64,000 nucleotides of DNA, taken from assembly GCF_021538895.1 (NCBI RefSeq), contig NZ_JADDRL010000006.1, positions 1-64,000 on the forward strand, read 5' to 3'. Below are positions 21,862-29,718 of this stretch, one piece after another (the first letter of the stretch is position 1; every line of letters begins with the position of its first letter). The stretch comes from Streptomyces olivochromogenes. GTDB taxonomy: Bacteria; Actinomycetota; Actinomycetes; Streptomycetales; Streptomycetaceae. A model generated the notes under the pieces. It ran no database searches. It saw only the letters and a program-made list of their open reading frames with translations, and was not told the DNA's origin. Both the position numbers and the translations under genes were made by a program.

Positions 21862-23177
21862 CAGACGGCCCCCGAGCGGGCGGTGCGGAAGCCGGAGAAG
21901 ATCTGTCGGCGGATCGGATAGTCCCAGTTGCGGAACGTGCCCCGGCAGGCCACCTGGTCCACGGCGAACGAACCGCCGCGCAGCACCTTGTACTCGGGCC
22001 CGAAGAACACCTCCGAGTACTCCTTGTACGGGAAGGCGGTGAAGCCCGGGTACGGCAGGAAGTCGCTCGCCGTCCACTCCCACACGTCACCGATCAACTG
22101 CCGTACGCCCAGCGGGGACGCGCCGGCCGGGTAGCTGCCCGCGGGCGCCGGCCGCAGGTGCCGCTGGCCCAGGTTGGCGTGCTCCGGCGCCGGATCCGCG
22201 TCGCCCCACGGATAGCGCGTCGAGCGGTCGGCGGCGGGGTCGTGGCGGGCCGCCTTCTCCCACTCCGCCTCGGTGGGCAGCCGGCGTCCGGCCCAGCGGG
22301 CGTACGCGTCGGCCTCGTACCAGCACACGTGCAGCACCGGCTCGTCGGGCGGGACGACCTCGGTGGCGCCGAAGTGGCGCCGCAGCCACTGCCCGCCCTC
22401 CCGGCGCCAGAACAGCGGCGCGGTGATGGCGTGCTGCCGGATGTGCGCCCAACCCTCCGGCGCCCACCAGCGCTCGTCCTCGTAGCCGCCGTCCTTGATG
22501 AACGCCTGGTACCGGCGGTTCGTCACCGGGGCGGTGTCGATGTGGAAGGGCGCCACCTCGCGCCGGTGCGCGGGGCGTTCGTTGTCCAGCGCCCAGGGTT
22601 CGGTGGAGGTGCCCATGGTGAACGGGCCGCCGGGTATCAGGACTTCGGTGGGGCCGGTGAACGGCGGTGCCGGGTCCGGGTCCGGGGCGGTCAGGGCCTG
22701 CGGCCCCTTGCGCAGCTGATGGGTGATCAGCATCGTCTCGTCGTGCTGCTGTTCGTGCTGCGCGATCATCCCGAAGGCGAAGCCCGCCTCGGTCAGCCGC
22801 GTGCCGTGCAGGGCCGTGCTCTCCAGCAGGTCCAGTGCCCGGCCGCGCACGTCGGCCGCGTACCGGCGGGCCTCGGCGGGCGCCAGCAGCGGCAGCGAGG
22901 GCCGTTCGGACCGCGGGTGCTCGAACGCGTCGTACAGGCTGTCGATCTCGGGCCGCATCGGCTCCCGGCCGCCGACCGTGCGCAGCAGCCACAGCTCTTC
23001 CTGGTTGCCGATGTGGGCGAGGTCCCACACCAGCGGGGACATCAACGGCGAGTGCTGGGCGGTGAGATCGGGGTCCTCGACGCAACTGGTGAGCAGGGTG
23101 GTGCGGTCGCGGGCGGTGAGGAGCGAGGCCAGCGCGCGCCGGCGCAGGTCCTCGGCGTCGAGTTCGGGGGCGGTCAT
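21861..23177 (-). CDS. egtB: Hercynine oxygenase (sulfoxide synthase)
   Basis: This 438-residue protein has the EgtB two-domain build. The N-terminal DinB-like domain holds the iron histidines ([12 protein letters not shown] and QHEQQHDE, an HX3HXE triad). The C-terminal formylglycine-generating-enzyme-like domain has [31 protein letters not shown] and [10 protein letters not shown]. It joins gamma-glutamylcysteine to hercynine with O2. GAAGGA precedes the ATG, which overlaps the egtA stop by 4 bases. The use of gamma-glutamylcysteine fits the presence of egtA and egtC. Confidence 0.95.
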   Translation of the reverse strand: MTAPELDAEDLRRRALASLLTARDRTTLLTSCVEDPDLTAQHSPLMSPLVWDLAHIGNQEELWLLRTVGGREPMRPEIDSLYDAFEHPRSERPSLPLLAPAEARRYAADVRGRALDLLESTALHGTRLTEAGFAFGMIAQHEQQHDETMLITHQLRKGPQALTAPDPDPAPPFTGPTEVLIPGGPFTMGTSTEPWALDNERPAHRREVAPFHIDTAPVTNRRYQAFIKDGGYEDERWWAPEGWAHIRQHAITAPLFWRREGGQWLRRHFGATEVVPPDEPVLHVCWYEADAYARWAGRRLPTEAEWEKAARHDPAADRSTRYPWGDADPAPEHANLGQRHLRPAPAGSYPAGASPLGVRQLIGDVWEWTASDFLPYPGFTAFPYKEYSEVFFGPEYKVLRGGSFAVDQVACRGTFRNWDYPIRRQIFSGFRTARSGAV

Positions 23178-24520
23178 GTGCGGATGTCCTTCCCGTGGAT
23201 GGTGGAGGTGCCCCTGGTCGAGCGAAGCCGGGACGGGGGGAGACGCGTGCCGCGCACACGGTCCAGCAGGTCGTCGGCGGGGCAGCGGCCCCTCGCGACA
23301 TAGCGGTCGATGTACGCCGCGACGGCGCCCGTGACCTCGGGTGTGGCGCCGAGCCGGGGCAGGGCCTGAAGTGCCGCCGCGAAACAGACCGTGGCTGCCT
23401 CGCCCAGCTCGGGGTCGCCCAGCCCGTCCCGGGCCGCGTCGATCCACAGCGGGTTGTGCGGAGCGGGCAGGTTCAGGGCCCGCTCGGCCAGCGGTTTCAC
23501 GGTGCGGTAGGCCGTCTCGGCGGCCTCCGGGTCGTCGAACAGCGCCGCCGTCACCGCGAGCGGCACGATCCACCCGTCGTCGCCGGGCTGTGCGTCGATC
23601 ATGCGCAGCTCCAGGTGGCCGCGCGGTCTGACCGGCGGGAACAGCGTCGTGAGGTGGTAGTCCACGTCCTCGCGCGTCGGCGGCCGGGGCACGCCCGACC
23701 GGGTCCAGTCCCGCAGGGTGAGCCCCTCGGGCACGTCCCACGCGCCGTCGTCCCGGCGTACGCACATCACCGGGGCGTCCAGCACGTGCCGCGCCCAGGC
23801 CCCGCGCGGGTCCCCGTTCAGCGGGGGAGCGCCCGCCCGGTCCGGGCCGATCTCCGTCCAGTGCAGCTGCCGGGTGGACCGCCAGCCCGTGGGCCGGTGA
23901 CCGACCAGCGGGGAGTTGGCGAACGCGGCCACCAGGACCGGGCCCAGCTGGTGGGCCAGCCACCAGCGGCGCCCGTGGCCCAGCGGGCCGGGCTCCTCGT
24001 GTCCGGCGTCCACGCACACCTGCACGGAGGCCGACGAGCACATCATGTGGCGGCCCGCCGTGCCGGTACGGTCCAGGCAGGTCTCCATGGCGTCGTAGCG
24101 CGGCCGGCGCAGGAAACGGCGGGGAGCGTGCCACGGGTCGTGGCCGAAGCCGACGAGGCCGAGGCCGTCCTCGGCCAGTACGGCGCGCACGGCGTCCAGG
24201 TCGGCGGAGACGGTGCCGATGCACTCCATCAGGGAGGCGGCGGGCGGCGAGCTCAGCTCCAGCTGGCCGCCGGGCTCCACGGTGAGCGCCGACCCCAGGG
24301 GCACGGTGCGCAGTGCGGCATAGGCCGCTTCGAGTCGTTCGGGTGTGACGGGGAGCTGCGGCCGGCGCAGCTCGTGGACGAGCCATTCCACTTCGACCCC
24401 GAGACACCTGGGCGGGCCCGTCTTGAAGCAGATGCCCCGGACCAGGGCCTCCACTTCGGCCTCGGTGACGGCCGTACGGGAATCCGTACAGTCGCCACAG
24501 TCACGTACCGAATCGGACAT
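23174..24520 (-). CDS. egtA: Glutamate-cysteine ligase of ergothioneine synthesis
   Basis: This 448-residue ATP-dependent GCS2-type ligase makes gamma-glutamylcysteine. Visible motifs are CLGVEVEWLVHEL, PGGQLELSSPP, the GFGHDPWHAPRRFLRRPRYD region, MMCSSASVQVCVDAG, and HLELRMIDAQPGDDG. It is first in egtABCD, so it carries the operon's promoter; GAGAGGAT lies before the ATG. Actinobacteria do not make glutathione, so this activity should be dedicated to ergothioneine. Confidence 0.93.
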   Translation of the reverse strand: MSDSVRDCGDCTDSRTAVTEAEVEALVRGICFKTGPPRCLGVEVEWLVHELRRPQLPVTPERLEAAYAALRTVPLGSALTVEPGGQLELSSPPAASLMECIGTVSADLDAVRAVLAEDGLGLVGFGHDPWHAPRRFLRRPRYDAMETCLDRTGTAGRHMMCSSASVQVCVDAGHEEPGPLGHGRRWWLAHQLGPVLVAAFANSPLVGHRPTGWRSTRQLHWTEIGPDRAGAPPLNGDPRGAWARHVLDAPVMCVRRDDGAWDVPEGLTLRDWTRSGVPRPPTREDVDYHLTTLFPPVRPRGHLELRMIDAQPGDDGWIVPLAVTAALFDDPEAAETAYRTVKPLAERALNLPAPHNPLWIDAARDGLGDPELGEAATVCFAAALQALPRLGATPEVTGAVAAYIDRYVARGRCPADDLLDRVRGTRLPPSRLRSTRGTSTIHGKDIRT

Positions 24521-24660
24521 ATCGGGATCCTCTCAGAGATTCCGCGATGCCACCGCTCCGGTGTTCGACAAGGCCGGCTCGGAGGCACTCGTCCCACCCA
24601 AGACGCTCGCGCCGATTCGCACAAGGGTGCGCTTCGGCGCGTTCGCGATACGTAATCTCC

Positions 24661-24688
24661 GTTTCCCGGGCGTTTCCGGGGCCGGAAA
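24661..24688. promoter_or_regulatory. GTTTCC direct repeats and a TTTCCGG palindrome
   Basis: GTTTCCCGGGC (24661-24671) is followed directly by GTTTCCGGGGC (24672-24682), an 11-bp period. The second copy also forms an inverted repeat, TTTCCGG (24673-24679) with CCGGAAA (24682-24688). The element lies in the divergent gap between egtA and the PARG-like gene and could be an operator for either. Confidence 0.35.
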
Positions 24689-24789
24689 ACTCTGTTGCAC
24701 CTGAGGACCAGCATCGCTCACGATGCGTTCATGAGCACGACGGGGGAAGCCGCGCGGCGCGCGGTCGTGGCGCACACGGGGGTTGCGCC

Positions 24790-25614
24790 ATGAGCGCGCG
24801 GCTGCGCGGCATCGCGCAGGAAACCGAACGGATCGTGGCGGCCGGGGCGTACCACGCGCCCGGCGGCCGCGAGGTGTCCCTGGCCGCGGCGATCGACGCC
24901 GCGTGCGAGGGCACGCGGATGTACGGGCCCGACCCGGTCCCGGTCCCGGACGTGCCCGGGACGGCCACGGTCGTCGAGGTCACCGGGGAGAGCAGCCTGG
25001 AGGCGGCCCGCCGCCTCGAAGAACCGGTCGCCGTGCTGAACTTCGCCTCGGCCCGCAATCCCGGCGGCGGCTACCTCAATGGCGCCCAGGCCCAGGAAGA
25101 GGCCCTGTGCCGCGCCTCGGCCCTGTACACCTGCCTGCTGCGGGCCCGGGAGTTCTACGACCACCACCGCGCCCATCGCGACCCGTTCTACACGGACCGT
25201 GTCATCCACTCACCCGCCGTGCCCGTCTTCCGGGACGACCGCGGCAGTCTGCTGGCCGAGCCGTTCTCGGCCGGTTTCCTGACGGCGGCCGCCCCGAACG
25301 CCGGGGTCGTGCGGCGCACGACCCCGGAGCGGACGCCCGAACTGCCGCGAGCCCTCGCGGTGCGCGCCGAGCGGGTGCTGGAGACCGCCGCGGCGCACGG
25401 CTATCGGCGACTGGTGCTGGGCGCCTGGGGCTGCGGGGTCTTCCAGAACGACCCTGCCCAGGTCGCGGGCGCCTTCCGGGCGCTGATCGGCCCCGGCGGC
25501 CGGTTCGCGGGGACCTTCGAGCACGTGGTGTTCGGGATCTTGGACCGCACGCCGGGGGCCGTGGTGCGCGAGGCCTTCGTACGGGCCTTCGGGGAGCCTC
25601 AGCTCCAGCCGTAG
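24790..25614 (+). CDS. Bacterial-type PARG / TIGR02452 family protein
   Basis: This 274-residue macrodomain-fold protein has the microbial PARG signature, NPGGGYLNGAQAQEEALCR (a GGG loop followed by the QEE catalytic pair). FYTDRVIHSPAVPVFRDD and VLGAWGCGVFQNDP also fit. Such proteins hydrolyse ADP-ribose polymers or, in some relatives, act on other ADP-ribosyl links. The ATG at 24790 overlaps the TGA of a 20-codon ORF (24731-24793, MSTTGEAARR...), which could be a translated leader or chance. The 3' end overlaps the convergent PemK-like gene by 16 bases. Confidence 0.8.
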   Translation: MSARLRGIAQETERIVAAGAYHAPGGREVSLAAAIDAACEGTRMYGPDPVPVPDVPGTATVVEVTGESSLEAARRLEEPVAVLNFASARNPGGGYLNGAQAQEEALCRASALYTCLLRAREFYDHHRAHRDPFYTDRVIHSPAVPVFRDDRGSLLAEPFSAGFLTAAAPNAGVVRRTTPERTPELPRALAVRAERVLETAAAHGYRRLVLGAWGCGVFQNDPAQVAGAFRALIGPGGRFAGTFEHVVFGILDRTPGAVVREAFVRAFGEPQLQP

Positions 25615-26045
25615 CGCTCGTGGAGCCGGTGCCTGACCAGGTTGAACCGGCCCCGGTCCAGGGCGCAGGCCTCGCGGCGCATGCCCTCCTCGTGCAGCCG
25701 GAGCACCCGGTCCACGTCCACCCAGGAGTCGCGCCCCGTGCGGTCCCAGGGACCGCTGCCGATCGCCACCCACTCCCGGTCGCCGTCGTGCCGCTTGCTG
25801 GACAGCTGCACCGCGAGAAACGTTCCGGCGGCCTCCCGGGCGACGACGAGGACCGGCCGGTCCTTGCCCCGCCCGTCGTTCTCCTCGAAGGGCACCCAGG
25901 TCCACACGATCTCGCCGGGATCCGGGTCGCCGTCGTGCGCGGGCGAGTACTCGGTGCGCACCCGGCCCACCTCGCGGGGGTCGGCCTCGGTGGTCGCGGT
26001 GGGGCCTTGGCGGCCGGGGACGTTCTCTTCGGTAAACGCAGTCAC
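25599..26045 (-). CDS. PemK/MazF-like protein
   Basis: This 148-residue protein has a PemK-type core: PGEIVWTWVPFEENDGRGKDRP (the GEIVW...RPVLVV pattern of MazF-fold RNases), VLVVAREAAGTFLAVQLSSK, and a later SWVDVDRVLRLHEE. MazF/PemK toxins are mRNA interferases, but no antitoxin ORF lies upstream; the nearest gene is flotillin. It may be a solitary PemK-like protein of housekeeping type, common in Streptomyces, rather than an active toxin. The N-terminal 40 residues are charged and variable. Confidence 0.75.
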   Translation of the reverse strand: MTAFTEENVPGRQGPTATTEADPREVGRVRTEYSPAHDGDPDPGEIVWTWVPFEENDGRGKDRPVLVVAREAAGTFLAVQLSSKRHDGDREWVAIGSGPWDRTGRDSWVDVDRVLRLHEEGMRREACALDRGRFNLVRHRLHERYGWS

Positions 26046-26096
26046 GGGGGCACCTTAGAGGGTGCTCCCGTGAACCGCGTCAGTGCGTCACCACCT

Positions 26097-27596
26097 CTAC
26101 TCCTTCTCCACCGGCACCTTCTGGGACGGCGGCGGCGTCGCGACCCCGTTGAGGGACGAAGTCCCGGACGGGGTCTGCCCGTTCTGGTTCATCGAGGCGA
26201 GCAGCTGCCGGGCCAGGCCCAGACCGGTACCGCCCATGGTGAGCGCCTTCGCGAACAGTTCGGACATACCGTCGGCGCCGTTGAGCAGCACCATGTTGTC
26301 CACATTGCCGAACGCGGACGCGCCCGCCCGGACGATCTCCGGCCAGTTCTCGGCGAGTTGCTGGGCGACGACCGCCTCCTGGTTCTCGGCGAGGGCAAAG
26401 GCGCGTGCCTTGATGGCCTCCGCCTCGGCGAGACCCTTGGCCTTGGTCGCCTCGGCCTCCGCCAGACCCTTCGCCTGGGCGGAGGCGGCCTCGGCCTCAC
26501 CGGTGGCCCGGGTGGCCGCCGCGCTGGCGGCACCACGGGTCTTGGTCGCCTCGGCCTCGGCACCCGCGGCCGTCTTGACCCGGGTCGCCTCGGCCGCCGC
26601 CGCGAGCTCCGTTTCCTTTGCCTTGGCCTGCGCGGCCGAGATCCGGGCGTCGCGCTCGGCCTCGGCCAGCGTGCGCTTCTCGTAGGCCCGGGCATCGGCG
26701 GGCTTGCGCACGTCCGCCTGGAGCTGCTGCTCGCGCCGGTGGGCCTCCAGTTCGGCGACCCGCGTCTCCTGGACCACGACCTCCTGCCGGGCGGCCGCGT
26801 CGGCGAGGGGACCGGCCTGGCGGGCCTTGGCCCCCGCCTTGTCCCGCTCGGCCTGGTAGCCGGCCTGGAGGATCTCGCTGTCCCGGGTGGCCTCCGCCAT
26901 CCGGGCGTAGGACTGCTGCTCCGCCTCGGTGGCGAGACGATTCGCCTCCGCCTGCGCGATGCGCGCGTCCCGCTGCACGGCCGCCGCGTGCGGCATGGAC
27001 AGGTTCTGGATGTACCCCGTCGGGTCCTCGATCTCGTGGATCTGCAGCGAGTCGACGATCAGGCCGAGCTTCTCCATCTCCGTGCCACAGGCCGCCCGGG
27101 TCTGCCCCGTGAGCTTCTCCCGGTCGCGGATCATGTCCTCGACGGTCAACCCGCCCACGATGGAGCGCAGATGACCGGCGAAGACGTTGTGCACCCGCTC
27201 CGACATCAGCTTCTGCTGGTCGAGGAAACGGCGGGCGGCATTGGCGATCGACACGAAGTCGTCGCCGACCTTGAAGATGACCACGCCCCGCACCTTGAGC
27301 GGAATGCCCTGGTGCGTCACGCAGTCCACTTGCAGCTCGGTCTCGTTCAGGTCCAGGGAGAGCTTGCGCACCGCCTGCACACCGGGCAGCACCAGCGTGC
27401 CGCGCCCGGTGACGATGCGAAATCCCATGCCCTCCTCAAGACCCTCGGTCCGGTGCTTCGAACCGGAGATGATGAGCGCCTCGTTCGGTTCGGCGACCCG
27501 CCACATCATCTTGAAGAGACCGATCAACGCGAGAGCGGCAACGACCACCACTCCCGCAACGACGCCGACAACCATCGGCATACGCCCCCTTTGCAT
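26097..27596 (-). CDS. Flotillin-like SPFH protein
   Basis: This 499-residue membrane scaffold has an N-terminal transmembrane helix (about residues 8-28) and an SPFH/Band 7 domain (about 35-210, with IISGSKHRTEG and MGFRIVTGRGTLVLP). A long coiled-coil stalk of A/E-rich repeats (about 215-410, including repeated GLAEAEATKAK/GLAEAEAIKAR units) and a C-terminal flotillin region with a Gly/Ser/Pro tail follow. Flotillins organise fluid membrane microdomains and cell-envelope proteins. AAAGGG lies just before the ATG at 27596. It is probably co-transcribed with the NfeD-like gene 116 bases upstream, the usual partner. Confidence 0.9.
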   Translation of the reverse strand: MQRGRMPMVVGVVAGVVVVAALALIGLFKMMWRVAEPNEALIISGSKHRTEGLEEGMGFRIVTGRGTLVLPGVQAVRKLSLDLNETELQVDCVTHQGIPLKVRGVVIFKVGDDFVSIANAARRFLDQQKLMSERVHNVFAGHLRSIVGGLTVEDMIRDREKLTGQTRAACGTEMEKLGLIVDSLQIHEIEDPTGYIQNLSMPHAAAVQRDARIAQAEANRLATEAEQQSYARMAEATRDSEILQAGYQAERDKAGAKARQAGPLADAAARQEVVVQETRVAELEAHRREQQLQADVRKPADARAYEKRTLAEAERDARISAAQAKAKETELAAAAEATRVKTAAGAEAEATKTRGAASAAATRATGEAEAASAQAKGLAEAEATKAKGLAEAEAIKARAFALAENQEAVVAQQLAENWPEIVRAGASAFGNVDNMVLLNGADGMSELFAKALTMGGTGLGLARQLLASMNQNGQTPSGTSSLNGVATPPPSQKVPVEKE

Positions 27597-27712
27597 GGTG
27601 CCCTTTCGGCACCGAACGAAGGGAGTGTGCTCCCGTGCAAGGCCCGGGTGAAGACGCTGACGGTTCCTTGTCGCAATCTTGATACCGGCTTCTCACCTGC
27701 GGCGGAGCACGC

Positions 27713-27931
27713 TCAATTGTCGTAGGCGGCGGTGACGTAGACCGTTCTCGGCGGCAGGTGTTCCACCACCATGACCACCGTTCCGCACTCGATCCGGCCG
27801 CGTCCGTCCGCGGCGTACGCGAGGAAGTGCTCCGCACCCCCGCGCACCCGGACGATCACCTCGCCGACGAGCCCGGGCCCGATCGTCCCCGTGACCCGCC
27901 CCATGAGCCCGACCAACGACGCATCGTCCAT
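27713..27931 (-). CDS. Small NfeD-like OB-fold protein
   Basis: This 72-residue protein (MDDASLVGLMGRVTGTIGPG..., then GEVIVRVRGGAEHFLAYA and GTVVMVVEHLPPRTVYV) matches the soluble C-terminal OB-fold domain of NfeD proteins and has no membrane segment. NfeD genes are commonly paired with flotillin genes, as here. The start is uncertain: ATG 27931 lacks a clear ribosome-binding site; GTG 27937 or TTG 27952 are in-frame alternatives, the last just after the amidase stop with GAGG upstream. Confidence 0.65.
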   Translation of the reverse strand: MDDASLVGLMGRVTGTIGPGLVGEVIVRVRGGAEHFLAYAADGRGRIECGTVVMVVEHLPPRTVYVTAAYDN

Positions 27932-27957
27932 GGTCACAGGGTACGTGCCCAAGGGCC

Positions 27958-29382
27958 TCAGGCCGCCGGGGAATCCGTGGCGAGATGCCGCGGCGGCCAC
28001 AGCTCGTGCCAGCGCAGCTCCGCCTCCAACTGGGCGGCGAGGGAGAGCAGCAGGGTCTCGCTGTTCGCCGGGCCGAGGAGCTGGGCGCCGACCGGCAGAC
28101 CCCCGTCGACGAAGCCGGCCGGGACGTTCACCCCGGGCCAGCCGAGGACGTTCCACGGCCAGGCGTACGGGCAGGCGGCGATCATGGCGCGGTCGGTGGC
28201 CATACCGCCCAGCGGGAGCATCGCGCCGATGCGGGGCGGGGGAGCGGCTGTCGTCGGGGCGAGCATCACGTCGTACGTCCCGAAGAACGCGCCGATGCGC
28301 CGGTGCAGCGTCGCCTCCGCGCGCCGGGCCACCCGCAGCGGGGCCCCGCCGAGCAGCCGGCCCAGCCGGGCCGCGTCGCGGGTGCGCCGGTCGAGCAGCG
28401 CGGGGTGCGGTGCCTCGCTGACGTGCTCGGCGAGTCCGACGGTGGCCCGGGGGACGAAGGTCAGCCCGATCTGTCCGTACGGCGGATCCGCCTCCTCGAC
28501 CGTGTGCCCCAACGCGGCCAGTTTCCCGGCGAGTTCGAGGATCCGGGCCTTCACCTGTGGCCGCAGCCGCGCGGGTACCGCGGTGAACGGCGGCTTCAGG
28601 GAGAGCGCGATGCGCAGCCGCCCGGGTTCGCGGCCGACCGCCTCCGAGGCGCTCAGGGCCGGGGGCCGGTGGGGATCCCGCGCGTGGTTGCCGCTCGCCG
28701 CGTCGAGGAGCAGCGCCGCGTCGGCGACCGTCCGGGCCAGCGTGCCGTTGACCGTGATGCCCTGGAAGGACTCGCCGCGCGGCCAGGTCGAGATGCGGCC
28801 GCGCTGTGGCTTGATACCGATCAGGTGGGTCCAGGAGGCCGGGATGCGGACCGATCCGGCGCCGTCGGAGCCGAGCGCGGCCGGCACCAGACCGGCGGCC
28901 ACCGCCGCCGCCGAACCGCCGGACGAGCCGCCCGGGGTGTGCTCCCCGTTCCACGGGTTGCGGGTGTCGCCGAAGGCGGGTCCCTCGGTGAACGGCCACT
29001 GGCCGAGCTCGCAGGTGTTCGTCTTGCCGACGATCACGGCACCGGCCGCGCGCAGCCGTCGTACCGCCTCGCCGTCCTCGGCCACCGGCGGGTACTCGCC
29101 CGGGCAGCCGAAGGCGGTCGGCTCGCCCGCCACGTCCATGTCGTCCTTGACCGCCACCGGCACCCCGAGCAGCGGCCGCCGCGCTCCGGACGCCAACTCC
29201 CGGTCGGCGGCGTCCGCTTCGGCGAGCGCGGCCTCGGCGCGGACGATCCGGAAGGCGTTCAGGGTCCCCTGGGTGGCCTCGATCCGCGCCAGCGTCCGCT
29301 CGACGAGCGCACGGGACGTCACTTCCCCTTCGGCCAGTGCGCGAGCGGACTCCGCCAGGCCTGCGGAACGGTCGAGCGTCAT
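27958..29382 (-). CDS. Amidase-signature family hydrolase
   Basis: This 474-residue enzyme has the Ser-cisSer-Lys machinery: the Lys in GVPVAVKDDMDVAG and the Ser pair in GGSSGGSAAAVAAGL...GSDGAGSVRIPA. It cleaves carboxylic amides; the substrate is unknown. Length is normal. GGAGG lies about 10 bases before the ATG. It heads an operon with the NfeD-like and flotillin genes, and a palindrome lies about 30 bases upstream of its start. Confidence 0.85.
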   Translation of the reverse strand: MTLDRSAGLAESARALAEGEVTSRALVERTLARIEATQGTLNAFRIVRAEAALAEADAADRELASGARRPLLGVPVAVKDDMDVAGEPTAFGCPGEYPPVAEDGEAVRRLRAAGAVIVGKTNTCELGQWPFTEGPAFGDTRNPWNGEHTPGGSSGGSAAAVAAGLVPAALGSDGAGSVRIPASWTHLIGIKPQRGRISTWPRGESFQGITVNGTLARTVADAALLLDAASGNHARDPHRPPALSASEAVGREPGRLRIALSLKPPFTAVPARLRPQVKARILELAGKLAALGHTVEEADPPYGQIGLTFVPRATVGLAEHVSEAPHPALLDRRTRDAARLGRLLGGAPLRVARRAEATLHRRIGAFFGTYDVMLAPTTAAPPPRIGAMLPLGGMATDRAMIAACPYAWPWNVLGWPGVNVPAGFVDGGLPVGAQLLGPANSETLLLSLAAQLEAELRWHELWPPRHLATDSPAA

Positions 29383-29410
29383 TGCGGGACACCTCCGTGA
29401 GCACGTTGTC

Positions 29411-29422
29411 TACCGAACGGTA
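29411..29422. promoter_or_regulatory. TACCG-AA-CGGTA palindrome upstream of the amidase
   Basis: Five-bp arms TACCG and CGGTA around AA, 28 bases before the amidase start codon, have the size and symmetry of a TetR-type operator. No TetR gene is adjacent, so the binder is unknown. The rest of the 336-base gap 29383-29718 shows the site at 29645 and nothing else I can name. Confidence 0.4.
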
Positions 29423-29644
29423 ACGTCCGGACCGGGGGCGGAGTACAGGTTTCGCACAGGTGTCATCCAGCCATGTTGAAGACATTGACGTGCACCTGCC
29501 TCCCGCTGGGGGTCTGACCGATTTCTCGAACTGTGTCTGAGATATCGGACGGCCGGCTACTCGCCGGCCTGGGCCTGAACCGGTCCGCTCACACCGCCCG
29601 GCGGGGCCCTGTGCGGTGCGCTTAACTCCCGATGATCAGCCGAG

Positions 29645-29660
29645 GTGACGTCCGCGTAAT
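29645..29660 (+). promoter_or_regulatory. Possible GlnR-type box upstream of the nitrate reductase fusion
   Basis: GTGAC-N6-GTAAT resembles one GlnR a/b box (gTnAC-n6-GaAAC) and lies 59 bases before the start of a nitrogen-assimilation gene. The second half is imperfect and only one box is present, so this is tentative. Confidence 0.3.
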
Positions 29661-29718
29661 CAGCCCTTCCTAAGGTCGGCTGGGACGGAACAGGCCGATC
29701 AGCGGACAGGAGGCGCCC

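Noticed and set aside
25599..26045. A toxin-antitoxin module built on the PemK-like gene
   Set aside because: No antitoxin ORF with a plausible start lies upstream; the neighbouring genes have other clear functions.
24783..27725. A 980-codon plus-strand ORF across the PARG-like, PemK-like and flotillin genes
   Set aside because: It crosses three real genes on both strands and carries no domain.
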